A DNA stretch of 64,000 nt. Source: Theileria orientalis strain Shintoku. Its lineage: Eukaryota > Apicomplexa > Aconoidasida > Piroplasmida > Theileriidae. This document shows positions 43,279-56,800 of this stretch, piece by piece. The notes beneath the pieces were generated by a model. It made no database searches. It was not told the origin of the DNA and worked only from the letters and a program-made list of their open reading frames with translations. How positions within the stretch are numbered: the stretch's first letter is position 1; each line of letters begins with the position of its first letter. The stretch is from positions 1,282,001 through 1,346,000 of the forward strand of contig NC_025260.1 in assembly GCF_000740895.1 (NCBI RefSeq), read 5' to 3'. Position numbers and translations under genes: made by a program.

Positions 43279-44220
43279 TGGGCCTTCCTTAAGCTGGGTC
43301 ACTAGTCGGATGGCTAAAACGTTAACTGAGGGGTGCCGACGCACTGGCTGTAACTTTATTGCAAATTAGGTAAAAATTATAGCAATTAGCGAAAATTGTA
43401 AGAATTACTCCAACAGTCGATCGTTTGAGTCGAATTTAATCGATTTGTGAAAAGAATCCTTTAATTTCAAATAAAATTGGCGCAAACTGGTCGGAGCACA
43501 ACAAACGAGCGTTTAAAGCACCTGACTACAAACTACATTTTTCATTAATATTTTAAACTCTGTTTCCGAATACAGCTGAGGGGAATTAATATATTTTACA
43601 AAATTTCAAGGTGCAATCCCGTAACATAGACATAAGAGCTCGCGGTACCACTTTAATTTACAGGTTAGCCATAATTTACGTCAGACGCACCTTAATATGG
43701 AATTAATACGTCCAATGAAAGGCAGAATAGTGTATAGAAATAAAAATTAATTTGTGTGTAATTAGGCCTTCTACACCATTTGTGATAAACACATAGTTAC
43801 CACCGACGCATTCATTTAACAACATATCGCAATAAGAAATGTATTAAATAATTCATGTTTCTATTATTTATTAGTTAAAACTGTGTAATATTTATGTCTG
43901 TGTGTCATATTAAGTTTTTCATTTCCCAGAATTTTTAAACTTGCTCAACACACATTTTAGTGGAATAAGGAGAGTTTAAAGTTTATTTCAATAAATAATG
44001 TATTTTTAAATCACCTTCCTGTAATAATACGATTTAGTATACTGTATTATAAATTATTGAGTTCTTCCTAATCTTGTTGGAAACATAAATCTGTATTCAC
44101 GAATTTAGTGCCTAATCTGGCGAGTAGACCTGTCATAATACATGGAGTTCTTATTTTATGTTAATGTCTAGGTTTTATAATAAGCAGTAAAATAATAATT
44201 GGCATTTTGATGTAAAAAAG
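43279..44220. other. Divergent intergenic region, AT-rich
   Basis: Separates the NF-YC gene (-) from the helicase gene (+). I see no ORF or RNA gene. Confidence 0.4.
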
Positions 44221-47200
44221 ATGATTAACACACTGGAATACATAAATAGTCCGTACGACTTGAGGATTCCACTGGATAGCTTCCTGCTAAAGTATCAAAT
44301 TAGGTTTAACTTCTTAAAAAATGGTGAGTTGAGAAAGAAGATCATGATTAAAAGCAGTGAAAAACGACGTTAAGAGCGACAACAAGACGTCGAGCGTGAA
44401 TGAGCTCGAGTACGTGGACTCGGAAGACGCAGGCACGTTCACATGGTGCCTGAGAAACTGTAAGAGGATATGTAAGACGGCAGATAACCTGTCACCAGTT
44501 ACCCTGATGAGTCAAATACTGACGATGCTGAAGGAGGACGACTCGGAGGTGGTGGCGTCAGTGCTGTGCGACACGCTGGGATTCGACAACATATACTTCA
44601 TATCGAAGCTGATAACCTTCAGACAAAATCTGACGAGACAGTGGCAGTCTATGCTGGACAAGCTGTGCACGAAGATCAGGTACAACAAGCTGGACGACGC
44701 GAACTACGAAAGACTCAACACGGCGGTCCTGAAAAAGACGGGCAAGGACCTGAGTAAGCAGAAGTTTAAGCTGGAAGGGATACTGTCTCAAATACCGCCG
44801 CAGGACCTATTCTGCCTAATAGGACTGGACCTGAAGTCTGACAAGAAGGTGAACAGCTACGTGACGTTCCCGAAGCAAATAAGCCTTAACGTGATAAAGG
44901 AGGACACGGAAACGTACGAAAAACTAACGCTGCCACCACTGGAGAATAAAATACAGCCGGTAAGAATGATAAGCACGTACGTAAAGAGTAATCCTAAAGA
45001 ATAACACGTGACTTGAGGTAGTTAGCATAGGTAGGTAGCATGGCATAGATGTCACGTGTTGACGCCACAGGTTAATGGAAACGTAGAGGGACGAGGATTT
45101 GATATCGATCGAGTCGCTCCCAGAGTGGGCGCAGAAGGCCTTCAGAGGAATAGAAAAGTTGAACCTGATTCAGTCGAAGGTCTTCAACACGGCCTTCAAT
45201 ACCACTCAAAACCTACTGGTGTCTGCTCCCACAGGTATTGTATGTACATATACATTTGGGTGACTCTGTATTGTAACTATTGGCACGTTGAGAGTTATGT
45301 GATGGCGAGTCGCAGTATTTATGTACTGCGATATGGTATACATAACAGTACTAGATTAGCAAGGTAATTATTCTAAATCGCACTGTGTGCATTGCTAGGT
45401 TATGCAATAACGTACAGTGTATGTGCTAGATAATGCTAGAGCGCACTGTAGTTTCTAAATTATCCTGCCCATAGTTGTTTTTTAAATTAAGGCAATGTGC
45501 AGGCTGTGGAAAGACGAATGTGGGACTGCTGTGCGTACTCCACAACTACAGAGACTACTTTGAAAACGGAACGAGGTGCGGAAAGGTCGTCTACATAGCG
45601 CCAATGAAGGCCCTGGCCTCAGAAATAGTGGACAAGTACTCGAGTTCCCTCTCCCAGTTCGGACTGGCGGTGAGGGAAGTGACAGGAGACTACCAAGTGC
45701 CCAAAAGCGAGTTGGAGGAGATAGACATAATAGTGACGACGCCCGAAAAGTGCGACGTCGTGACGAGGAACTCGTTCTCAACGTCCACGCAGTCAGACGA
45801 CTCGTTCCTGACGCGAGTGAACTTGATCATATTCGACGAAATACACTTGCTCAACGACGAAAGAGGCCCAGTGATAGAGACGATAGCAGCAAGGTTCTTC
45901 AGGTACGTGGCTGCGGAGTAACGGAATGAATAGGCTGATTGAAACGACGCAGGTGACCAGGCGAGTGGTGGGCATATCTGCGACACTGCCGAACTACGAG
46001 GACATAGCGACCTTCCTGAGGGTGGCGCCGGAAAACACGTTCTACTTCAACAGGGAGTACAGGCACGTGCCACTGGAGCAAGTATTCTACGGGTACAGTA
46101 AATTTAGTATAAGCATTTGTTTAGAGCAGTTTAAAGTGCCAGATAGTTATGTTATAGTTATGCAATAGGTAGTTACTATAACGCCATGGTTAAAACAAAA
46201 GGGTAGAAAGAGCAACAAGATAGTTGGTAGTAGGTAGCCATTTACATATTATACTAGCCATACACACATATATCATAACAAGATAGTTAACATAACAAGA
46301 TAGACAAAGTAACAAGCTAGTTAACATAACAAGATAGTTAACACGACGAGGTAGTTAACATAACAAGATAGTTAACACGACGAGGTAGTTAGTGTCACAT
46401 GGCTGGTGAATAATGGAGTAATAGGATAAAAACGGACGACCAGCAGAAGACAAACGCACTGAGCATATGCTTCAGTCACGTAGTGGAGACGCTGGAAAAA
46501 GGGAAGCAATGTATGGTATTTGTGCACTCAAGAAATGAGACGCTGTCGACAGCAATGAAGATAATTGACCTCATAAAGGAGAATGATAAGGCGGATCTGT
46601 TCTACTCGGAAATGGGCATATATAAGAAGTACGCAAGCGCATTGAACAAGTTGACGACTCTGAGGACACTGGCAGAGTACTCGATATCGATACACCACGC
46701 AGGTACGGTGTGTTAACTAGCTAAAAGTAGAGTTGCAAGTGTCATGATGTGTTGATAGAATAAATAATTATGATACTCCGATGGCAAGTGTTGCCATTAA
46801 GTATTCAAATGAACGGAAATATGATTAGCGAACACTGCAAATGATTAACTATAATTACGTAGATTAACTTAAATTGGTTTAATATTACTTATATTACATA
46901 GATTAACTTAACTTGAATTATATTACTTAGATTACGTAGATAAACTTGACTTGGTTTAACATTAATAGAATTGACCATAATTAACGTAAATTGAATTAAT
47001 TTGGCTTATATTAACAATAACGAAATTGACTTTAACTAACTTTAATTAACACTAACTAGTTGAATATAATTGATACAAGTTGCTTAAATTAAATTTACAA
47101 TAATTAAATTGATAACTGTTAATCAGGGTTGAGTAAAAATGATAGAGACCTGGTAGAAGATATGTTTAAGTCAGGGTTAGTGAAGATGTTGGTGTGCACG

Positions 47201-50200
47201 TCGACGCTGGCCTGGGGAGTTAACCTACCAGCACACTGCGTTATCATCAAGGGCACGTTCATAGGAGGAGTGGGAGTGGACAGGAACATCAATAACCTGG
47301 AGCTAAACCAGATCATGGGAAGAGCAGGAAGACCACAGTTCGACACTGAGGGAAAAGGAGTGCTGATAACAGAACATAAAAACCTGTACAGCTACGTAAG
47401 AATGCAAACAGAAAGAGTGCCAATAGAGTCGCAATTACACAGACACCTGGAAAACGCACTAAACGCAGAAATAGCAATAGGATCAATCAACAATGAAGCA
47501 GAAGCAGTGACATGGCTGCAATACACATACCTGTACGTGAGAATGGGAAAGAATCCACTCTACTACGGAATTAACGGAAACGACGAGGAAACACAGCTGA
47601 GATATAGACAGGAAATAGTTAAAAATGCAGCAAAAAACTTAGATAAGTCGAAGCTGATAAGGTACGCGAAGAAAGTGGGAGAGTTCAGCTCGACAGACCT
47701 GGGAAGAATAGCAGCAAGGTACTACGTGGATTACGAAACGACGCACAACCTGGCGTCGTCACTTAACCCACTGCTCTACTACCAAGACGGAATCATGAAG
47801 GACAGGTCCTATAACACGAGAGTGGACCTGATCAACCACGAGTTCATACTGGACAGACTGTGCGAGTGTAGAGAGTTCGAGTCAGTGCTATACAGAAACG
47901 AAGAGTACGAGGAGCTAATGGACCTGATGAAAGCACCGCAAGTAGTGTATAAGCCGAAGGGAGGGATCAACCACATTAAAAACAAAGTGAGCATTCTGAT
48001 ACAAGCCTACATAGGTAAAATGTACGTGAAGGCATCGAGTCTGCTGACGGACATGAACTTCATAGTACAGAACGCGCCGAGACTAGCAAGAGCATACTTC
48101 GAAATATCGATGTGCGAAACAGTGTGCGGGCCACCAGTGGAGCACATCTACGACTGGGTGTTAATCCTGGAGAGACAAATTAGCAACAAAAACATACTCT
48201 CAAATTTCACAGCACCAATGAACACAGGAGGCTGGGGAGGAAACAAGGGACTGTCCAAAGAGCAAGGTCTGCTGAGCGCCACAGTAGTGGAGCGCTTCAA
48301 CAAGTTCACGCTGGACCAAATAGTGCACCTGACGAGCGAGGAGGTGTTGGACATAGTGAGAAGCAGGACTGAGGCGGCCACAGCGCACAAGTACATACGC
48401 TGCATCCCGTACCCGGAGCTTAGGCTGTACAACCAGCCAATCACAAACAAAATCAGCAAGTTGACGGTGACGATGGAGCTGAAGAATGAGTGGAGCAGGC
48501 GCTGGAACGGCCAGGCGGAAGTCTTCTACGTCTGGGTGTGCACGAGCTCGAGGCTGCTGTGCAACGCGCAGCTGACCTTCAGCGGCAGAGGAGCGCAGTA
48601 CGCGGAGTTCTACGTGCCAATCCACAACAAGCACGAAAGCTACAGAGTTAAGGTATTCTCGACCACGTGGCTCAACCTGAGCTTTGAAATACCGACGCGC
48701 TTCGACGACGCGGCGACGACTGCGGACGAGTACACGCCGCTGCAGAAGCTTAACCCGCTGCCGACGGCGGCACTGGGCGCCGACAACATCTACGCATTCA
48801 GCCACTTCAACCCGCTGCAGACGCAGCTGTACCACAGGGCGCGCCACAGCGACGAAAGCCTGGTGGTGGCGGCGCCCACAGGCTCAGGCAAGACGCTCGT
48901 GGCGGAGCTGGCGCTCTTCAGGCTCTTCGAGCGCCACGCGGACGCAGTGGCAGTCTACGTGGCGCCGCTGAAGGCGCTCGCGCACGAGCGCTACAAGGAC
49001 TGGGCGCGCAAGTTCCACTTTAAGCGGGTTTTGCAGCTGACGGGCGACGAGTCGCTCCCGACCCTAGTCAGGGACGGCCAGTTCAACGCGGACAACCTGA
49101 GGGGCGCGGCTAGCCACTCGGCGCCGCAAAGTGGCGAACGCTACTGGGCTGACGGCGACCTGGGTGACCTGGGCGGCGAGGAGGACGGCGTGGACGGCGT
49201 GGACGTCGACGAGTTCGACTGCGACCTGGGCGGCGGTATGTACGCTAGTGGCAACAGCGGTATAGGTACTAACACCAGCATTAGCAGTAACAGTTCCTAT
49301 GCGATTGGTAACAGCAGCGCCTACGCCAGTGGTAGTAGTGGCAACAGCAGCAACAACAAAAACAATAACAATAACACTAATAACGACAACAATAACACTA
49401 ACGCTAATAACGACAACAATAACACTAACGCTAATAACGACAACAATAACAGTGCCCGGAAAGCCTACGGCCAGCAGGGGCCAGCACGTGACGACCTGGA
49501 AAATTATAACATCATCATAACGACGCCGGAAAAGTGGGACGGCATCTCCAGGCACTGGAAGAGGAGGAAGCTGGTGTCGAAGGTGGGCCTGACGATATTC
49601 GACGAGTTGCACCTGCTGGGCGAGTCGAGGGGCGCGACGATAGAGTCGATAGTGGCGAGGCAGCACACAATAAACCAGACCACGAGTAAGTTTCGGATTG
49701 ATAGTGTTGATAGTTATTGGTACAACCACTATTAGTAGGCATCACTGGTAACTGGTGCTGGTGACTGGCATCTGGTAACTCGTAATTGTACTGGTAACCG
49801 ATAACTGGTACTTGTGACTGGTACTGGTAACCAACACTACTAGCTTGTAGCTGGTAACTGATGCGAGCAGCCAGTACTACCACTACTATTACTATAACTA
49901 GTTAATACCAGTGGCCAGCATTAGCACAATACCAATAGCTAGTACCAGTGGCCAATACCAACACAATAGCAAACAAAAATAACGCACATTCCTTAGACCA
50001 TAAGATGAGGTACGTGTGTCTGAGCACGTCCCTGTCGAACATCCACGAGATCTCGGAGTGGCTGGGCGTGACCGACGTCTACAACTTCTCGCCTGCAGTG
50101 AGGCCCGTTAAGTGTAACCTCTACATCGACGGATTCTCAATCAAGGCATACTGTCCGAGAATGAACTCCATGAACAAGCCGTGCTTTGACACGATACTGA

Positions 50201-53200
50201 AGCACGACCAGGGGGCAAACGTGCTGATATTCGTGTCATCGAGGAGGCAGACGAGGATGACTGCACAGGACCTGATGGGACTGCTGCAGTTCCACAACTA
50301 CACCTTCGGGGACCAGGAGTCGCCGCGCGACCACGGCCAGCACGCGTTCGACGACGAGTGGCTTAACGTGTTCGTGCCTCACGGAATAGGAATACACCAC
50401 GCGGGTACAGAGTAGTTATCAGCATTGACGAGTAATACTGGTATTGGTAGTGGCAGTGGTAGTACTAAGCCTGGTACTGTTATTACTACGATTACTGATA
50501 CCACTATTGATACTATTGGTACTACTATTAATACTATTACTACTACTAATACTACTACTATTAATACTATTACTACTATTACTACTACTATTGGTACTAC
50601 CATTACTATTAACACTTATACTATTGGTACTACTAATAATTATAATAAAGTACATGGGTGTATAAGCAAGGATAAAACTAAATTTAAATTTAGGACTAAG
50701 TGCGAAGGATAGAGAGCTGGTTCAGGATTTGTTCCTTAATAACAAGATCAAAGTGTTAATTGCGACATCGACACTGGCTTGGGGAGTGAATTTGCCGGCG
50801 AAGATAGTGATAATAAAGGTATGGCGGCTATCAAATGCAGACCCACAAATAGATACATGGATATACACATACAGAGATATATATAAATATACGCAATCAC
50901 ATAACTAGGTATATACCCATGCTTGGATATATATGTAGAATCACACACAAGTAAATACATACACAATTACACAAATAGATATATATGTAGATACTTAGAT
51001 AATATGCAGCATCACACACAAGTATATATATACACAATCACACAACTAGGTATATATATACACAATCACACAACTAGGTATATACATATTTAGGGCACTG
51101 AGTTCTACGACGGGAGAGTTAAGAAGTATATCGACTACTCAGCAACAGATATAATACAGGTAACGGTTACAATTAACAGTTAGTAGGATGCGTATTTAAG
51201 ACTAGCCAGTGAGGTGTTAACGACATTAGTAGATGGTAGGAAGAGCTGGTAGAAGCATAGAAGACGGAGAGGCATACGCATACATATTCACGGAGACGAG
51301 GAAGGTGGGATTCTACAAGGCCTTCATGTTCACGCCGTTCCCAACGGAGTCGTTCTTCCTGGAGAAAATCAACGACGCACTAAACTCGGAAATAGCAACA
51401 GGCTCAGTGACGACGAAGAGGAAAGCACTGGACTACCTGGCAAGAACATTCCTGTACAAGAGACTAAAGTCGAATCCAAAATATTACACACAGTCGCCAA
51501 ATATATGTAGGTTTACACAAGAAAGATAGTTATTGTCACAAGGCTACAATGTAATCAACATGACAGTTAGGAATAGTAGTAGTGTATACTAGATACTAAT
51601 AAGATAATGTGAAGTGACAGCTGGTTGATAATAGTGGAGATAACACTAGTTAATAGTAATAGCAATGCTGCCAATAACACTAGTTAATAGTAATAGCAAT
51701 GGCGGCCATAAGTTATAACAATAGTAGTTAGTAGTAGTGGAGTATAGCAACGTGAACAGTTGATGTAAAACGATAATGAAAGTCGTAATAACTGATGAGT
51801 AGATGATGGGAAGGTGGATCTTATCACGGAGTTAAAGCCGGAGGAAACAGTGAAGTTTGAGAGTAGCGTGAAGATGGACGACAATATGAAACTGGAGGAA
51901 CTGTGCGAAGTGGTGATCAACAACGCAGTGTCGGAGTTGGTTAAGCTGGGATGCGTCTCCCTGGAGTATCCGCAGGAAGAGTTTAAGATCATGGAGCACG
52001 GCCTGCTGGTGCCGACGCTCAACGGGAGCCTGGCCTCACAGTACTACATAAGCTGCAGGACAGTGCACGAGTTCTCAAGCATGGACCTGGCGAGAGACCT
52101 GGGATTCTACGAAATCATGAGGATACTGGCCAACGCAAAGGAGTTTAACCTGGTCCCGCTGAGGCACAACGAGGACGTGTACAACGTGCAGCTGTCGCAG
52201 AGGTGTCCGAGCAGGATCGCAGAGTCGGAGGCGTCAAACCCGAACGCTAAGGCGTTCCTGCTGTTCCAAGCAAGGCTGTACAACATCAGGCTGCCAGTGT
52301 TCGACTACAACAACGACACAAAGTCGATACTGGACCAGCTGCCAAGGATCATTCAGGTACGCTAAGTTGATCATACAGCTATCAGCAACAATTGAATAGT
52401 TAGTTATACACTGGTGTTTGTTATTATTTACTGGTTAATTATACATTGGTATTATAATAGGTTGGTTATACACTAGTAGTTGTTATACTAAATTGGTTAT
52501 ACAGTGGTAATGGTTATTATAATAGGTTAATTATACACTAGTAGTTGCTATCAATAGGTTATATAACACATTAACAATAATAATGTGAACTAGTTACTTA
52601 AAGTATTAGTAATAGATAAATATGTACTGGTGCCTAGTAATTGTAGTAGCAATAGCTAGTATTGATAAGACAACTTAGTGCCTCCTGGAAATATTCATCA
52701 TCAATCGCAATTTCAACAATGTCAGTTACCTGCTGTTGCTGTATAAGTGTCTGTATTATGGCTTAAATCCAATGCGTCTAGAGCTCCCGTATGACATAAA
52801 CTATGAGATGGAAGTGAGTGTGAACAATATAAGTAGGCCAAAAGGTAAAAGCATTAGCAAATATATAGAATAGAAAGGAAAATAGCAATATTTATTAGAC
52901 AATTAAGCAGCCAAACAATAGAAAAGTATATAGGTATATTAGTAGACTAAACCATTCAACTTGTAAATTATTAAAATGCCAATTAAGTAGACTAGTAGAT
53001 AAATATTTTGGTAGACTAGTATATTGGTATTTTGGTATATTAATTGGTAAATCGCTAAACTAAACAATTAAGTAGATTGGTAAAATTAGTAAATTAGTAG
53101 ACTAGTAAAATTAGTAAATTAGTAGTCTACTAGACCATTATAAAAACTAGTATTGATAATTTACTTAGAAGAGAAGTACATAACAAGGGACTGCAACATT

Positions 53201-53473
53201 AAGCTGACGATCAAATTACATGAATTAAGTAACACGAATGAAACACACTACCTGTTCGTGGTAAATAAAAAAACAAATGTAATATATGGATATAAAAAGG
53301 TGTACAGAGAATCGACACATACATTTAAGTAAGTTAATATAAGTTATCAAATATGTAGACTGAGAGTTGGTCAAAGAAGTAACTTGACACTGGGAATCAT
53401 ACTATCATGTCCAACATTGTTACTGTATGAGCAGGAAGTATGCGTACACATTGAGGCAAGAAGTAAAAAGTAG
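44221..53473 (+). CDS. Tandem-cassette Ski2-like RNA helicase (ASCC3/Slh1/Brr2 family), 15 exons
   Basis: Exons: 44221-44323, 44355-44959, 45087-45234, 45503-45902, 45934-46092, 46425-46702, 47127-49685, 49997-50404, 50694-50818, 51094-51159, 51233-51506, 51803-52356, 52679-52844, 53169-53328 and 53359-53473. They join in phase to 2039 residues. Cassette 1 has APTGCGKT (about 286), DEIH (396), SATLPNY (434), HHAG (564) and GRAGRPQF (628), then a Sec63 domain. Cassette 2 has APTGSGKT (1145), DELH (1389), HHAG (1553) and GRAGR (1618), then a second Sec63 domain. LHLLGESRG in motif II and FYKAF...PFPTES after GRAGR fit ASCC3/Slh1, the helicase that splits collided ribosomes, better than spliceosomal Brr2. 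Cassette 2 carries an Asp/Asn-rich insert (about 1230-1350). The N-terminus is shorter than in animal ASCC3. Confidence 0.88.
46276..46395 (+). repeat. ~17-bp tandem repeats in helicase intron 5
   Basis: Imperfect units around AACAAGATAGTTAACAT, alternating with ACGACGAGGTAGTTAAC variants, fill the middle of the 332-nt intron. Confidence 0.8.
46800..47105 (+). repeat. Degenerate TTAACTTAAATTGG-type repeats in helicase intron 6
   Basis: Loose repetition of AT-rich words (ATTAACTT, AATTGGTTTAATATTA) through most of the intron. The period is irregular. Confidence 0.6.
49735..49870 (+). repeat. TAACTGGTRCTGGTGACTGG-like repeats in helicase intron 7
   Basis: Repeated ACTGGTAACTGG and related words start shortly after the donor side of the 311-nt intron. 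Confidence 0.75.
50424..50645 (+). repeat. ACT/ATT trinucleotide tract in helicase intron 8
   Basis: A long run of ACT, ATT and GGT trinucleotides occupies most of the 289-nt intron. It is open in several frames by composition only, which produces spurious ORFs on both strands. Confidence 0.85.
50880..51090 (+). repeat. CACAATCACACAACTAGGTATATA repeats in helicase intron 9
   Basis: Imperfect units around CACAATCACACAACTAGG and TATATATG words recur through the intron. The last two units are nearly identical (51030-51075). Confidence 0.8.
51640..51705 (+). repeat. Two-copy ~34-bp repeat in helicase intron 11
   Basis: Two copies of a unit containing AACACTAGTTAATAGTAATA lie in tandem with a period of about 34 bp. 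Confidence 0.8.
52395..52570 (+). repeat. GGTTATACACTGGTA-type repeats in helicase intron 12
   Basis: Repeated GGTTATACACTAGTAGTTGTTAT-like words at intervals of about 40-50 bp. Confidence 0.75.
52960..53160 (+). repeat. AGTAGACTAGTAAATT-type repeats in helicase intron 13
   Basis: Short words AGTAGACTAGTA and AAATTAGTA recur through the second half of the intron. Confidence 0.7.
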
Positions 53474-53847
53474 AAATCAGGAAAAGGAATAAAAGTAGTA
53501 GGGTCAAAAAAGAAAAAGCTGGGATTCAACATATTAAAATATAACATAAATTATTCAAACAAATCATAAAGGAGAGTAAAAAGGTAAAAGACACCTGAAA
53601 AAAATAAGAAGATATCAGGCCAAGAAAAACAATGTGTAATTCCAACATAACATAAAGTAATAAAATGTTATAAATCAAACACATGCATAAGCTAAATAAT
53701 AAGAATAAGAAAAAGCAAAAACAAATAAGCAACTATTTAAATAAATAGTAAACATTTGGTATTGTGTCTATTTAAACATATGGAATCAGCCCCCATTAAA
53801 GGGATGTGTACCCGGGGGAGCCGTGTAGATAAATATAGAGAATATGA
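53474..53847. other. Intergenic region between helicase and SVSP-type gene
   Basis: Same-strand spacer of 374 bp, A-rich. It presumably holds the promoter of the downstream FAINT gene. No ordered motif is seen. Confidence 0.4.
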
Positions 53848-56800
53848 ATGAACATTTGTAATATATATAGAACAGTATTAATATATCTGTTGTTATGCTA
53901 TGGAAAAAAGTTCATCAATGGCCAAGGAATCCAGGAAGATAGACAAAATTCGCCAGAACAAAATAGCAGAGCCGGTACAACTCAACAATCAGCCACCGCG
54001 GCTCCAGAAAACACAACAAGCTTAAATCCTACACTTTTAAACGCAAATATCAATGATAACATAAACTTTGTACAAGCCCAACTAGGAGCGCTACCTACTC
54101 AACAAGCTCCAGCTCCTTCCCAGGCATCGCAAGCAGCAGCCAAGGCACAAGGACACCAGGACATTTCATTAGACTCTCCGAGCGACACCGATGCGGAAGA
54201 CATTCCGCTATCTATAAAAAGGAAGCTCACCCAAAAGACAGCACCAGAGCAACCGACAAGCGGCTCAGAAATAGAGCTGGATGTCGACCTTGATGCCAAG
54301 GCGAAGCAAAGATTAGCACAAACGTCAACACAGCAGCCAACAGCTGTACCGCAAGCAGGATGTGCTCCCAGAAGATCAAATACGCTGGAAGGCCACCCAG
54401 AGCTAGTAATTCTAGATTTGAGTGAAAAGTATACCACCGATAAGGTTAATTATGAGTATAAGCAGGCGGAGCAGTCACACTTCTTCAAGCCGATACCGCC
54501 AAACAAGTTTTATCACGTAAAACTGGGTGACACTACAGCATGGAAGTACTCAGGAACAGGGGACCACCCGCTGGAGGTACGCGTCGTGCCAGACACTGAA
54601 GGAAACCCGAAGCTGCAAATACTCTTCCCGCAGTACGTGGAGACGGAAACTGAGTCGGAGTTTGAGCCTGCAGCGCCCAAACCAGCTGCAGGGCAACCGC
54701 CGAGGGTCATGCCCACGCCCGGAGAAGCAGCGCAGCCAGTTGCCCAACCTCAGCCTGTTGCACAGCCGCAGCCACCTACACAACCGCAGCCAGTTGCACA
54801 ACCACAGCCTGCTACACAACCGCAGCCCCCTACACATTCTCAACCGATGGTACAACTTCCACAGCAAGTACCGCAATCGCAACCAGCGCCGCCCCAAGAT
54901 GCAGCACAACTACCACAGCAAGGGGCTCCATACCCGCCAATGCCTCCACAGGCACCAGTCCCACCGCCAGAACACGCAATGACACACGCCCCCGGCTACG
55001 CTCCACCACCGCAACGTATGCAGCCAGAGCTGATCAGCGTAGACATCAAGAACTTCCAGAGCACGAACCAAATCGATTACTTCTATTACGATCGTGAGAA
55101 GTTACACAAGTTTCTGTGTAAGCCGCAGTACCTGATAGGAGTGTTGTTCAAGGACGGAAAGATCAAGAAGCACATCACGAGTAACTTTCCGAACAGAGTG
55201 CTCATATTCAAGGACCCGAGTGGAGCGCCTATCCTCAGGCTCCTGGAGCCGAACGAGTACGATCCGAATGAGCCCAGATACATACCAGAGCAATACATAC
55301 CACAGAGAATGATGCCAGGCCAGTTCATGGGAGGACAGCGTATGGACCCGCGTATGATTCCCCCGCACTTCGATCCTCGCATGATGGACCCTAGGTTCAT
55401 GAGACCACAGATGCCTAGGCCCATCCCCATCGAGATTAACACAGACTATAAATCGGACACTAAGCATTACTCGTACGAGCTGAAGGGGCCTTACACACAC
55501 CTGTTCACCGCAAGAAAGCCGTTCCTCTTTGCATCAATTAGAAACAATAGAAAGGTCCTGCTCACACCAGACCCCAACAAGATGCCGGACAGAGTTTTAT
55601 ATAGAGATCCGCCCGACAGTAAGCCACAACTCAGAGTTGCGTACCCCGAGAAGCCACCAATGCCCCAGATGCCACCGCCACATATGCGTCAGATGCATCC
55701 GCATATGATGCCGCCTATGCACCCTGGAATGAGGATGCCCGGCATGCCACACGGTCCCCCACCACCGAGACCGGGTCCGCCAGCGAAGGTGACAGAGGAG
55801 GTTGCGAAGCCAGGACCGCGTTTGCACCTACTCTCCTTGGATATCAACCACAGAGCAAGCACGGGCCAGATCAGGTTCACTTACGACACAGATGAGCAGT
55901 CGTTCGTGTTCACAGCAAATGCACCCTTTTATATCTCACAGGCTCTGGCCGGGAGGGAGGTGCTGTGGGTGGCGAAGCAGGGCAAGTTCGCAGAGGAGAT
56001 CAGAGTGACCTACGACGCTGCAGGCACCCCGAACATCCGCGTCTTCCTACACGAGCCGGATCTGCAGACGCCGCAGCCCAGGCTGCCAAGGCCGCCAGAG
56101 ATAATGCCCACGGTGCCAGGGGCGATGCCACAGCTACCCCCAGCTGAGCCCCCTATTCAGCTAGTGGAAGTTGATGTCAACTTCTTCCACAGCACCAACG
56201 AGATCCTTTACAGGTTCTACCCGCATAACGGAATTCACAAGTTCCTCTGCAGGCCAGGGTACATGATTTCAAGGGTTGTTAAGAACGGCAGACTGAAGCA
56301 GGAGTTCACCTCAGAGTACCCCAACAGAGTGCTCATCATGATGGACCCCCACGGTGGAAGGGTGCTAAGACTACTGGGCCCCAACGACGTAGAGCCCTAT
56401 GAGCCAGTTGATCCAGAGCTAGACAAGTTTTTTACTCCACTTAGGGAGCTTGTCCCCACAGTGCCAGGCGTGCCTGGAGCTCCAGAAGTGTCTGAACTCG
56501 AGTATGAGGTGCCCTATCCAGAAGCGATGCCAGTGAGGCCTGAAGTCCCGGAAGAGGAGGAGGTTGCCGAATACCCAGAAGAGGCGGAGGTCGCGGAGGA
56601 AGAAGTACCAGAAGAGCACGAGGTTGCTAAGCCAGCCGTTGACTATGCATCACTAGTTGGTACTCAGCTATTCCTCAACACAAATCAACCAACTGATAAG
56701 TTCCACTATTACAAAGACGGAAGCACTGGCATACATATTTATACAGTAAAGGGAAATTACGCCTTTTCCGTAGTCAAAGCTCCAAAAACCTTTACCAAGC

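Noticed and set aside
50379..50665. Overlapping ORFs on both strands in the trinucleotide tract
   Set aside because: They are open only because ACT/ATT repeats lack stops; the tract is a helicase intron.
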